Shown here: positions 36,045-44,341 of the stretch, one piece after another
Numbering within the stretch: position 1 is the first letter of the stretch
Layout: every line of letters starts with the position of its first letter
Source of the DNA: Senimuribacter intestinalis
Lineage (GTDB): Bacteria > Bacillota > Clostridia > Peptostreptococcales > Anaerovoracaceae
Assembly: GCA_943192975.1 (NCBI GenBank)
Contig: CALPCJ010000011.1
Span: 1-64,000, forward strand
DNA: 64,000 nt
Reading direction: 5' to 3'
Notes under the pieces: generated by a model
Told to the model about the DNA's origin: nothing
Databases searched by the model: none
Seen by the model: only the letters and a program-made list of their open reading frames with translations
Position numbers and translations under genes: made by a program

Positions 36045-38357
36045 ATGCACACACCTGACATGATTACTGATTTAGCCGTCATGCTGCTTACTGCCGGTCT
36101 TATCACGATTTTATTTAAAAAAATCAAACAGCCTTTGATTCTAGGTTATATTCTGGCGGGCTTTCTTATTAGCCCGTACTTTCCTTTATTTTTCAATGTA
36201 GAAGACATCGATTCCATTAATCTATGGAGTGAAATCGGAGTTATTATTCTGATGTTTCACATTGGACTTGAATTTAATCTGCATAAGCTTGCAAAACTGG
36301 GCGGAACGGCAGTCATCTCTGCCATTATAAAGATGGGCGGCGTCATGCTGACAGGATACCTAGTCGGTATCCTGATGGGTTTTTCCGTCATCAGCAGTCT
36401 TTTTTTGGGCTGTATGCTTTCCATCAGTTCTACCGCTGTCATACAAAAAAGCTTTGAAGAACTGGAAATCAAAGGACAAAAGTATTCCCAACTAGTTATG
36501 GGCACTCTGGTTATTGAAGACATCGTGGGCATTTTTATGATGGTGGTTCTATCCACTATCTCTGTCAGCCAGAGCGTTGCAGGCAAAGAGTTGATGATCA
36601 GTCTGGCACTGATGGTCTGCTATCTGGTTGTTTGGCTGCTTCTCGGCATTTATTTACTCCCAACCTTCCTGAACAAAGTCATCAAGGTGATGAATGATGA
36701 AATGCTTCTTATTTTATCATTAGGACTTTGCTTTGGTATGGTTATGATTGCCAACTTTCTGGGATTTTCTTCAGAGTTGGGCGCTTTTCTTGCAGGCTCT
36801 CTTCTTGCGGGCACCATTCACGTTGAACGAGTGGAACATCTTACCGGCGGCGTTAAGGATATGTTCGTGTCTTTCTTCTTTCTGTCCGTCGGCATGAAAG
36901 TTGATCCCCATGCTATTGTAAACTATGCTCCCATCATTGCAGTAATTACTGTAGTTGCGGTCATTGCAAAACTGATTTTTGCCACAGTCGGCATGCTGTT
37001 ATCCGGTCAAACCTTAAACACTGCCGTAAAAAGCGGTTTCAGTCTGGCGCCAATTGGAGAATTTTCTTTTATCATTGCGGCACTGGGCGTCAGCCTTGGT
37101 GTGATGGAAGAAAACCTCTATCCGATTATCGTATCTGCTGCAGTGATAACTACGTTTTTAACACCATTTTTAATTAAAAATTCCAGTAGCGTTACTGACC
37201 TTTTGCAGAGAAAACTTCCAGAGAGTCTTCTTCAAAAGCTGCACCAGTATACTTCCAGCGACCAGACTGATGATGATAAAGATACAGACTGGAATGAATA
37301 TATCCGAAAATTTGTTTCCAGAACAGCACTTTATAGTGTCATCATGCTTGTTGCTGTCATGATTGGTATCGAAGGCATTTATCCGTTTTTAGCAGAAACA
37401 CTCACTCCACTTTCAGCGAGCATCGCTACCTGCGCTATAATTTTCTTCGTCATAGCGATTTTTGTAAGACCTATGTTGAATCCCGGCAATGCTCTTTTTA
37501 CCTCTCTATGGCTCAAAAAAAGGGCAAATAGACTGCCTCTAATCGTATTGGCAGCCGTTCGCGTTATATTGACTGCAACAATTGCCATGATTCCAATTAG
37601 CGTATTGTTCGAAATCAATCCTGCATACCTATTTATCTTTATTATTATCGCAGTGCTCATTGCCGGAAAAAGCAACTTTCTCTCAACGGCTTACCTCAGA
37701 CTGGAAACTCAGTTTCTTCGCAATCTGAACGAGAGATTGATTGAGGCCGAAGAAGAAAAAGGGCTGCACCAGTCCTGGCTGGATACGGAACTTCATATTA
37801 TTTCCTTAATTGCGCCGGAGTCAGCAGATTTTCTCGGCAAACACCTGGCTGACTTGCAATGGGGGAAAGTATATAACGTATATGTTGTTAAAATCCGTCA
37901 TCATGGCAAGCACATTATTTTACCGGAACCTAAGGCCACCATTGCCGCAGGCGATAAAGTCTTTGTAGTTGGAGATTTAAAGTCCATCGAAAATTTTTAT
38001 CGTCTGGTACAAATGAAACCTTCTAAACCTCCTAGAACCCTAAAGAAGTTTATGGAGACAGACTATCCAGACGCTGACAATGCGCTGTCTGTCTGTGCAA
38101 TCAAGGTGACCGGCAATGAATCTTATGCCGGAAAAACCCTTAAGAACGGTAATATTCGAGAAAAGTTCCACTGCATGGTGCTGGGCGTACAGCAAAGCGG
38201 CTACCCGATTATCATGCCTGATATCAATACTCTAATTACCAAGGAGGACATCATCTGGGTCATGGGTTCCAACCATAACGTGAGCGTTATCGTTGCCGAA
38301 TCTGTTGAAACAGCTGAGGCAGCGGATTTCAGACCTCTTTCAAGGAGTGATAGGTAA
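36045..38357 (+). CDS. KefB-type CPA2 cation/proton antiporter with TrkA-C domains
   Basis: This 770-aa protein has about 12 membrane spans (residues 1-390) of the CPA2 exchanger fold, with a Glu-Asp pair (MGTLVIEDIVGIF) at the ion site where many relatives have Asp-Asp. A linker with four further hydrophobic segments (about 425-550) and two TrkA-C-like cytoplasmic domains near 590-660 and 680-755 follow. It probably exchanges K+ or Na+ for H+, with TrkA-C domains sensing a small ligand. It is longer than KefB/KefC and lacks an obvious nucleotide-binding Rossmann (TrkA-N) domain. The start has AAGGAGG about 9 nt upstream. Confidence 0.87.
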   Translation: MHTPDMITDLAVMLLTAGLITILFKKIKQPLILGYILAGFLISPYFPLFFNVEDIDSINLWSEIGVIILMFHIGLEFNLHKLAKLGGTAVISAIIKMGGVMLTGYLVGILMGFSVISSLFLGCMLSISSTAVIQKSFEELEIKGQKYSQLVMGTLVIEDIVGIFMMVVLSTISVSQSVAGKELMISLALMVCYLVVWLLLGIYLLPTFLNKVIKVMNDEMLLILSLGLCFGMVMIANFLGFSSELGAFLAGSLLAGTIHVERVEHLTGGVKDMFVSFFFLSVGMKVDPHAIVNYAPIIAVITVVAVIAKLIFATVGMLLSGQTLNTAVKSGFSLAPIGEFSFIIAALGVSLGVMEENLYPIIVSAAVITTFLTPFLIKNSSSVTDLLQRKLPESLLQKLHQYTSSDQTDDDKDTDWNEYIRKFVSRTALYSVIMLVAVMIGIEGIYPFLAETLTPLSASIATCAIIFFVIAIFVRPMLNPGNALFTSLWLKKRANRLPLIVLAAVRVILTATIAMIPISVLFEINPAYLFIFIIIAVLIAGKSNFLSTAYLRLETQFLRNLNERLIEAEEEKGLHQSWLDTELHIISLIAPESADFLGKHLADLQWGKVYNVYVVKIRHHGKHIILPEPKATIAAGDKVFVVGDLKSIENFYRLVQMKPSKPPRTLKKFMETDYPDADNALSVCAIKVTGNESYAGKTLKNGNIREKFHCMVLGVQQSGYPIIMPDINTLITKEDIIWVMGSNHNVSVIVAESVETAEAADFRPLSRSDR

Positions 38358-38387
38358 TTCCATTCCATCTTTAAACGCAGGAAAAGA

Positions 38388-38481
38388 AGTCAAAGAGTAC
38401 TTACAAAAATACCGAGTACCTGAAGAAAGTAAGCGCTTATAATCTGACTAATCCAACAAGGCTTACAGAATTGCTAAATGA
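38388..38481 (+). pseudogene. Decayed 3' end of an FN3-type secreted protein gene (R1)
   Basis: The stretch lines up with the end of paralogs A-C: CTTACAAAAATACC..GTACCTGAAGAAAG, then a gap, TAAGCGCTTAT, a gap, and CTGACTAATCCAACAAGGCTTACAGAATTGCTAAAT. Internal deletions and substitutions have removed the coding frame. The last part (38462-38541) with its terminator matches the fragment at 40207-40285 at nearly every position. It is what remains of a lost family member. Confidence 0.8.
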
Positions 38482-38541
38482 TTGGTGATTCACCTATCCA
38501 AAAAAAATCAAGAAGGTCGGCTCGCCCGACCTTCTTTTCAT
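38462..38541 (+). repeat. Direct repeat R1 (FN3-gene stop region plus terminator)
   Basis: 80 bp that match 40207-40285 (R2) with about four to five differences; the two copies flank the AAA-ATPase gene in the same orientation. A reverse-strand relative is the 3' end of paralog C (45586-45664). The terminator stem AGAAGGTCGG / CCGACCTTCT is at 38511-38535. Confidence 0.85.
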
Positions 38542-38558
38542 ATTGTCATGTTCGTCTT

Positions 38559-39953
38559 TTAATCTACCTGGTACATCTCACAAAGGCTGATGCATTTTAT
38601 ATTACCGTCCGCATTACACGCACTTAGTACAGACTCGTTAAACAATGATTTAGAAAACAACCAATAATATTTTTGGCTTTGGTGGAACAATCCGCCTTGC
38701 CTGCGTAGATTTTCTAAAACGGGCAATTTAACAGGCTCATTGCGCCATTTACATTCGCAAAGCAAGACCGCATCTGCGCCCAATGCGCAAATATCAATTT
38801 CTTCCTGTCTTTTTTCTCTTGGATTATTTCCCCACCATCTTCCAGCCTCACTGTAAGGAAACGGTACTTTTAGCAATGTTTCCGGGTGCATTAAATAGGA
38901 CAAACACATGTCTTCAAATACCGTACCCATGAATGAAGATAAAAAAGGTTTTACAAAATTCTCATAAACATATTCTCCGTTTCCATTGACAACAAAGGTC
39001 TGATACGGGAAAACAAACCGATACCAAAAGCGGAATGCAGAGTCTTTAATTCGGTAAATCGTTTTTCGCGAAGACTCCTTTTCCCCCGCAGGAGTTTCTT
39101 TTTTAACAATATCCAACGCTTGCAGGGCATTCAGATGATAGGCGCAAGACGCAGTAGACTCTCTGGCTTTTCCTGCAATTTCATTTAGCGTACTGCTGCC
39201 TGATGCAATGCTCCCAAGAATCGTATGGTACATCCTTGGTTCCCTAAGTTCCTGTTTCATCAAATTGCTGGGTTCTTCAAACATTCTGCCAGCCTGATCC
39301 AAATACATATTCAGAATGTTTTCTTTCACGGTGCGAGTTCCATCAATAAAGCTCACATATTCCGCAATTCCTCCTGTGATTCCATAAATAAGTGCCAGTT
39401 CCTCTTCCGTATAATCCCAGCCGAATTCCTTAAGTTCATAATAGCGGAATGCTTCCATTCGAAATTGGGCAGTTCTGCGTCCATACAGTGGACTTTTATA
39501 GCCTAAAACCTGATTTTCCATGAAGCTCATCGATGAGCCGCATAAAATCAACATCAGTTTTGAATCCTTCCACTTCATATCAATGTGTTTTTGCAGAAGT
39601 GATGACAACGCCTGGTAATCCTCTGCCAAATAAGGATACTCATCAATTGCAAGAATAATTCTTTCATCTGAAATAGTATCAATGTAGTCGAAAAGTGCCT
39701 CATAAGAGCCATAAGAAGGCGCAGGCAGCTTCCGCCCCTCAAAATCCCATATCGCTGCAGAAAGGCTGTCTATATTGCTTTGGCTTGCTGCCTCCATTCC
39801 CATGTAATAGATTGCCTTTTTATCTTTGCAAAACTCTTTAATCAAAGTTGATTTACCCACGCGTCGTCTACCATAAATTACAGCAAACTCAAAACGATCT
39901 GTAGCGTAAAGTTGATTGAGTTTATCCAGCTCATATTTTCGTCCAATAAACAT
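38559..39953 (-). CDS. AAA ATPase with C-terminal DUF234 nuclease-like domain
   Basis: This 464-aa protein of the archaeal-type ATPase_2/DUF234 group begins MFIGRKYELDKL and has Walker A YGRRRVGKSTLIKEF, Walker B IILAIDEYPYL, a helical linker with a winged helix, and a C-terminal restriction-endonuclease-like core (EEIDICALGADAVLLCECKW, with E..D..E.K spacing). These genes are often carried on mobile or defence-type modules; the role is not established. The ATG at 39953 has GGGAG about 7 nt upstream. It is flanked by direct repeats R1 and R2, and a 33-bp palindrome lies 24 bp upstream. Confidence 0.85.
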   Translation of the reverse strand: MFIGRKYELDKLNQLYATDRFEFAVIYGRRRVGKSTLIKEFCKDKKAIYYMGMEAASQSNIDSLSAAIWDFEGRKLPAPSYGSYEALFDYIDTISDERIILAIDEYPYLAEDYQALSSLLQKHIDMKWKDSKLMLILCGSSMSFMENQVLGYKSPLYGRRTAQFRMEAFRYYELKEFGWDYTEEELALIYGITGGIAEYVSFIDGTRTVKENILNMYLDQAGRMFEEPSNLMKQELREPRMYHTILGSIASGSSTLNEIAGKARESTASCAYHLNALQALDIVKKETPAGEKESSRKTIYRIKDSAFRFWYRFVFPYQTFVVNGNGEYVYENFVKPFLSSFMGTVFEDMCLSYLMHPETLLKVPFPYSEAGRWWGNNPREKRQEEIDICALGADAVLLCECKWRNEPVKLPVLENLRRQGGLFHQSQKYYWLFSKSLFNESVLSACNADGNIKCISLCEMYQVD

Positions 39954-39976
39954 TTGTAATCTCCCAATTCGATATT

Positions 39977-40009
39977 GCTCAGTCTTAACTTACTAAGTTA
40001 TAACTGAGC
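39977..40009. promoter_or_regulatory. 33-bp palindrome upstream of the AAA ATPase gene
   Basis: GCTCAGT-CT-TAACTTA-C-TAAGTTA-TA-ACTGAGC: two nested 7-bp arms around a single central base. Probably an operator for the ATPase gene, or an end of the inserted module. Confidence 0.6.
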
Positions 40010-40198
40010 ATATTTTAACATATGATTGATTTAAAGTCCAGTAGGAAATCATTACTCACAAAACATTTAGCACAGTTTATAATCCGTGTGAAGAAACATC
40101 TTAAAATATATCTCATGCTTTTTAGTTTTAGTATGCTGCTTTTCTATTTGAAATAAAGCATTTATTAAAGACTTTGATATCCCCTCAGATTCAAAACT
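40010..40198. other. Intergenic stretch upstream of the AAA ATPase module
   Basis: AT-rich, with no supported gene. It ends at repeat R2. Confidence 0.5.
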
Positions 40199-40285
40199 CC
40201 AAAAATCTTACAGAATTGCTAAATAATTGGTGATTCACCTATCCAAAACATCAAGAAGGTCGGCTTGCCCGACCTTCTTTTCATA
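40199..40285 (+). repeat. Direct repeat R2 (FN3-gene stop region plus terminator)
   Basis: The tail of an FN3-family gene (ATCTTACAGAATTGCTAAAT...) continues into the family terminator (stem 40253-40263 with 40269-40279, then TTTT). It is nearly identical to R1 at 38462-38541, and nothing upstream of ATCTTACAG is coding. The terminator also serves the convergent fic gene. Confidence 0.85.
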
Positions 40286-40296
40286 CGCATTTAATG

Positions 40297-40884
40297 CTAA
40301 TATATATCCCCCGATTTAAAAATGCACTTCGAAAGCAGCTTTTGCATAGGACGGTAGTTACATAAAAAAGACTCCTTACTCGCATATATCATATCCTCTT
40401 GGGTTATACGACTGAAATCTATCAGATACCCTGCGTTTAATGCAGCCACTCGAATAAATTCACGTTGTGCTCTTCCATTACCCTCCCGGAAAGGATGGAG
40501 CGCATTTATCTTCGAGAAAAAATATGCCAATCTATTAACAAACATATCCAACGGAAGATTTTCACAATAATTTTCTTCTTTCAGCTTTAAGAATAGTTGC
40601 TCACCATTTTCTCGTAAAAATTCCGATTTGCAAAACATATTTCCTTTTGCAATATCTACTGTTCTCAATTGACCCGCCCATTCATATACATCCTGAAAAA
40701 TGTATCTGTGTATTTCGCACAAATGAGCAAAGTCCAACTCGCCTTCAACAGGTTCATACTGCAATTCCAAAAGACGCAACATTGTGAGTTTCCTCTCCGC
40801 TTCAGCAAGCCTCTCCGCATTGTGAATAGATAACTTATTAATTAATACATTACTTTGAGGATAGCAGTATTTTTTATCATTCAT
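40297..40884 (-). CDS. Fic-domain protein (probable toxin)
   Basis: This 195-aa Fic/Doc-superfamily protein has an intact catalytic motif HPFREGNGRAQR at 130-141 and the preceding flap region (GNMFCKSEF near 81-89). Fic enzymes attach AMP or another nucleotide group to target proteins. No (S/T)xxxE(G/N) inhibitory helix is found in its own N- or C-terminus, so inhibition in trans is likely. The ATG at 40884 overlaps the upstream RelB/DinJ-like gene by 8 nt, as in a toxin-antitoxin operon. Bracketed by R2 on one side and paralog B on the other. Confidence 0.88.
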   Translation of the reverse strand: MNDKKYCYPQSNVLINKLSIHNAERLAEAERKLTMLRLLELQYEPVEGELDFAHLCEIHRYIFQDVYEWAGQLRTVDIAKGNMFCKSEFLRENGEQLFLKLKEENYCENLPLDMFVNRLAYFFSKINALHPFREGNGRAQREFIRVAALNAGYLIDFSRITQEDMIYASKESFLCNYRPMQKLLSKCIFKSGDIY

Positions 40885-41218
40885 TATCTACCCTCAGTTC
40901 ATTCAGAATCTTTTTCCGAATTTCATCACCCTTTTCAGCATTTCTACTATAATATTCCAGCAAATCTATATCATCAGCGTTTAAATTGAAACCCTCCAAT
41001 GCCATTGTAGCATTTACTGCATCAATAGCTGATATCGTTACTTTTTGCTTGGCAGGGTGCAAAGCAACCTCGAACGGAATACTCTCCGTCAGAATAATTT
41101 GTTTTAACATCATATTAACAACGGCCGATAGATTTGTTCCTAATTTTTCCAAAATCTCGCTTGCCTGTTTTTTATCCTCTTCTGCTGCACGAATTTGTAT
41201 TAATCCTGTATTTGCCAT
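40877..41218 (-). CDS. RelB/DinJ-like antitoxin
   Basis: This 113-aa protein has an N-terminal ribbon-helix-helix-type segment (GLIQIRAAEEDKKQASEILEKLG, LSAVVNMMLKQIILTESIPF), as in RelB/DinJ antitoxins, and a longer C-terminal tail. It probably binds DNA to repress the operon and neutralises the Fic protein. The tail has SRNAEK, which resembles the Fic-inhibitory motif (S/T)xxxE(G/N) except for its last residue. ATG 41218 has GGAGG 7 nt upstream; a GTG at 41221 is in frame but closer. Promoter TATACA-17-TATAAT lies just upstream. Confidence 0.8.
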   Translation of the reverse strand: MANTGLIQIRAAEEDKKQASEILEKLGTNLSAVVNMMLKQIILTESIPFEVALHPAKQKVTISAIDAVNATMALEGFNLNADDIDLLEYYSRNAEKGDEIRKKILNELRVDNE

Positions 41219-41239
41219 CACATCGCCTCCTTTGCTTAT

Positions 41240-41268
41240 ATTATACTACATCGTCATTGCATTGTATA
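41240..41268 (-). promoter_or_regulatory. Promoter of the relB-fic operon
   Basis: TATACA (41263-41268), a 17-nt spacer and TATAAT (41240-41245) on the minus strand, close to the divergent leader of paralog B. Confidence 0.65.
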
Positions 41269-41272
41269 TACC

Positions 41273-41289
41273 ATTATTTTAGCAATTCT
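41273..41289 (-). repeat. Short inverted fragment of FN3-gene 3' end (R5)
   Basis: ATTATTTTAGCAATTCT matches the plus-strand reading of the 3' end of paralog C (ATTATTTAGCAATTCT) apart from one extra T. It directly abuts the conserved leader of paralog B. The match is short, so chance is possible. Confidence 0.4.
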
Positions 41290-41390
41290 CAAGTTCATTG
41301 TGAACTATCATTTCATTTATGAGTTTTGCGCAAAAAGGCGTATAACTATAATCTTAAAAAAAGAACAAAAAAGAGGGAGGAATTCTTAAA
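41290..41390 (+). promoter_or_regulatory. Conserved promoter/leader of secreted protein B
   Basis: The same leader as before A and C, with TTTTGCGCAAAA, TATAAT at 41347-41352 and GGGAGG before the ATG at 41391. It differs from the A leader by one extra A in the run after CTT. Confidence 0.7.
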
Positions 41391-43973
41391 ATGAAGAAAT
41401 TTTTAACAGTGCTTCTTGCATTGTCAGTTGTCTTCACTTATAGCTTCAGTGCTGTTGGCTCTGTTTTTGCAGCTACACCTAGCGAAGCAACCGCTGCTGC
41501 GGCTGCTGCAAAAGAAGAGGCTAAAACAGCGGCTGAATCCGCTTTAAAAACTCTGGCTTATGCAAATGGCAACTTAGCTTTTATTGGCGATGAGGCATAT
41601 GCAGGCGCATCTGTCGTAAGTAAGACCGCTGTAGATCAGGCTGCTGCAGATCTTCAGGCTGAAATCAATAGAGAAATTCAGAAAGCTGCAGATGCTACTG
41701 TTACTGGTGATTCCAGTGCACAGACAATTGAACAGGTAAAGACTGCATACTATGCAGATGCAGACACTTATTTAAATAAGTTGTTTGACGAAAACGGTGG
41801 TGACTATGCTTATACTAAAGTTTATGCAAAGCAGGCGGTAATTGACAAAGCTGCTGCATTAGCAAAGCTGAATGCTGTTGTTTCTGCGAACTACTACGAT
41901 GCTGATAAGGCTGCTGTAGAAGCAGCAGTGAAAGCAGCTAAAGACGTGATTGATCCGCTGACAGGCGTTGCTGCTGATTTAAGCACAATCAGTACTGCAA
42001 TGACTACTTTTGATACTGAGTTTGCAAAGTATAAGATAAAGGCAGATATCGATAAGGCTGTTGCAGATGCTAAGGCTGCTGCAATTAAAACCCTGAACGA
42101 AAAAGCAGATACTTTTAAAGAAAATGAAATCAAAAGATTGACTGCGGAGATTGAAGCTGATGATGCTACTCCGGCTCAGATTACAGAAGCAAAAACTTTA
42201 CTGAACAGATTGAATGCAAACATCACTGCTGTTATCAATCTGCGTACAAATGAAATTAATGCAGTTACAGTTGATAAGTCTGCTGACTTAGAGACTGCTG
42301 TAAAGACTACCATTCCTGGTAAAGTTGGTTCTGACTTTGATGACGACGATGCATTTTATGAGACTGTAAGCGGTTTAGGCGGAGTTTCCTACTTAAAGGA
42401 TTACGCTGCAACAAAGGCTGCTGCTTTCAAAACAGAGTTAGGTACTGATGGCACTATCAAATACTATGCTGCTACAGTTGATGAAGCTCTGAAGACTGTA
42501 ACTGATAAAGTTGCTAGCTTAGAGATTACTACTGTAAAGGGCGTTGATGAAGCATTTGATACCGCTTTAGCTGGTAAAACTAAGAAAGAATTAGACGAAG
42601 CTTTAGCTGCAACAAAAACAACTAAGAAAGCCGCAGTTGATGCTTTACTGACTGGAAGAACTTTCTCCGGTGAAAGAAAAGACAAGGTTGATACACTTGT
42701 AAAAGAAGCAAAAGATGCAATTGATGCCGCAGCTGATGAAGCAGCTATGGATAAGATTATCGAAGACGTTACAGCTAAACTTGCAGCTGTACTTGATGAT
42801 AGTCAGATTGCAGCCTTAAAGGCAAAAGTAGATACTGAATATGCAGCTCCATATAAGGCTTTAATTGATGGCTATGTTGATTCTCTTATCGCAAAGAATG
42901 GTGCTGAAAAATACGATGCGGCTACACAGAAAGCTGGTATCGAAGCAAAAGTAAAAGAATACTACTATGATTTAGTACTGGCAAAAGAAGATAAAGATTT
43001 AACTAATGCTGCAGTAAAATCTATCCTGGCACAGAACTATTCTGGTGCTGTAGCTGTTGCTGAAAAGAATCTGGTAGCGAAAGATACATTAGCTGCTGCT
43101 GAAAAAGCAATCAATGATCAGTTAGATGCTTTAGATTACACTGTAAATGCAGAAACAACTCCAAAAATCTTGGCAGCTTATGAAGCTTACAAGAACTACA
43201 AAGAGTTAAACGGCAGCAATGATGCTAACGTAAACAAGAGCAAGTTAGACTACCTGGTAGGTCAGGTTGTAGCTGCAGAAAGAAAAGTAATTACAGATAA
43301 GATTACTGCAATCACCAATAAGACTGCATTCACTTTAGATGATATTGCAGCATTAGAGGAATTGAAGAAAGAAGCAGAAGCATTCAACGCAAAATACGCT
43401 GAATATCCTGGTTTCACTGAAATTGCAGATCCAACTACAGATGCAACTACAGTAACTAAGATTGCAACTGCGCGTTATCAGGATGCAATTGCTAAGATTA
43501 ACGCAATCCCTGCTGACTTAACATTTGCTGATAAGGCTGCTGTAGAAGCTGCAAGAGCTGCTTATGATGCTTTAACTGAAGCACAGAAGGTTGCACTGAA
43601 CAACTCCTTCATCACTAAGCTGGTTGCTGCTGAAACAAAGCTGGAAGTACTAGAAATTGCTGCTGTAGAAGGTCTGAAGATTACTGCATCTTCTACTGCT
43701 GCAAAAGGTTCTATCACAGTTAAATGGACAGTAAAGGGTGACACTTCTGCTGCTGACGGATTCGAAGTATTCAGATCTGTAAAGAAGAACAGCGGATTCA
43801 CTAACAAAGCATTCTACACTACTGATAACAATGCTAAGAGATCTTACAAGAACACTAAGTCCCTGAAGAAAGGAACTAGATACTACTACAAAGTAAGAGC
43901 TTACAAAGTATTAGCTGATGGAACTAAGATTTACTCTGACTGGTCCAGCAAGGCTTACAGAATTGCTAAATAA
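41391..43973 (+). CDS. Large secreted Ala/Lys-rich protein with C-terminal FN3-like domain (paralog B)
   Basis: This 860-aa secreted protein has the same signal peptide as A, an Ala/Asp/Lys-rich helical body, a C-terminal repeat of the kind AIPADLTFADKAAVEAARAA.. followed by ..YDALTEAQK (common in Gram-positive surface proteins), and an FN3-like last domain (GSITVKWTVKGDTSAADGF ... SDWSSKAYRIAK). The middle is related to C but distant from A. Codons favour GCT, GCA and GAA, and the body has no cysteine-rich or catalytic motif. Probably a surface-layer or fibre-like protein; function unproven. Its terminator (44013-44039) differs from those of A and C. Confidence 0.85.
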   Translation: MKKFLTVLLALSVVFTYSFSAVGSVFAATPSEATAAAAAAKEEAKTAAESALKTLAYANGNLAFIGDEAYAGASVVSKTAVDQAAADLQAEINREIQKAADATVTGDSSAQTIEQVKTAYYADADTYLNKLFDENGGDYAYTKVYAKQAVIDKAAALAKLNAVVSANYYDADKAAVEAAVKAAKDVIDPLTGVAADLSTISTAMTTFDTEFAKYKIKADIDKAVADAKAAAIKTLNEKADTFKENEIKRLTAEIEADDATPAQITEAKTLLNRLNANITAVINLRTNEINAVTVDKSADLETAVKTTIPGKVGSDFDDDDAFYETVSGLGGVSYLKDYAATKAAAFKTELGTDGTIKYYAATVDEALKTVTDKVASLEITTVKGVDEAFDTALAGKTKKELDEALAATKTTKKAAVDALLTGRTFSGERKDKVDTLVKEAKDAIDAAADEAAMDKIIEDVTAKLAAVLDDSQIAALKAKVDTEYAAPYKALIDGYVDSLIAKNGAEKYDAATQKAGIEAKVKEYYYDLVLAKEDKDLTNAAVKSILAQNYSGAVAVAEKNLVAKDTLAAAEKAINDQLDALDYTVNAETTPKILAAYEAYKNYKELNGSNDANVNKSKLDYLVGQVVAAERKVITDKITAITNKTAFTLDDIAALEELKKEAEAFNAKYAEYPGFTEIADPTTDATTVTKIATARYQDAIAKINAIPADLTFADKAAVEAARAAYDALTEAQKVALNNSFITKLVAAETKLEVLEIAAVEGLKITASSTAAKGSITVKWTVKGDTSAADGFEVFRSVKKNSGFTNKAFYTTDNNAKRSYKNTKSLKKGTRYYYKVRAYKVLADGTKIYSDWSSKAYRIAK

Positions 43974-44012
43974 TGAGTGTAACACCCTAAAAAGCAAATA
44001 TAAACCTTAAAT

Positions 44013-44039
44013 AAAAGAGTCGGTTATCCGGCTCTTTTA
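44013..44039 (+). terminator. Terminator of paralog B
   Basis: AAAAGAGTCGG / CCGGCTCTTTT stem. Confidence 0.85.
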
Positions 44040-44341
44040 TTATGTCACTAATACGAACAAAATGCCCATAATATGGATATTTTTGTGTATGGTTTCTTTT
44101 TTTTGCATAATTATAAATAAACCTGATTTATAATCACTATATGAGTTGGCTTATCTTTATCCTTGAAATTTCAAGTATTTACTCTTTTGAATTTTAGTAC
44201 TAAAATAGTACTTATTCGCCTATTTTTTCCAACAATTATCGCAGAATTTTATATTGACTTTGAGAATAGGTTTGATATATTTTGGGCTTAATTTAAGGTA
44301 TAGAGGAAAACTTTGAGCATTAATTTATGGGAGGAATGGAT
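44040..44341. other. Upstream region of the recombinase gene, with a TAGTAC site
   Basis: AT-rich, with no further gene. It contains TTTTAGTAC-TAAAA-TAGTACTT at 44192-44213, a site with two AGTAC half-sites 11 bp apart. A similar site in inverted orientation lies just after the gene at 45433-45457 (about 21 of 25 positions agree). Confidence 0.55.
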
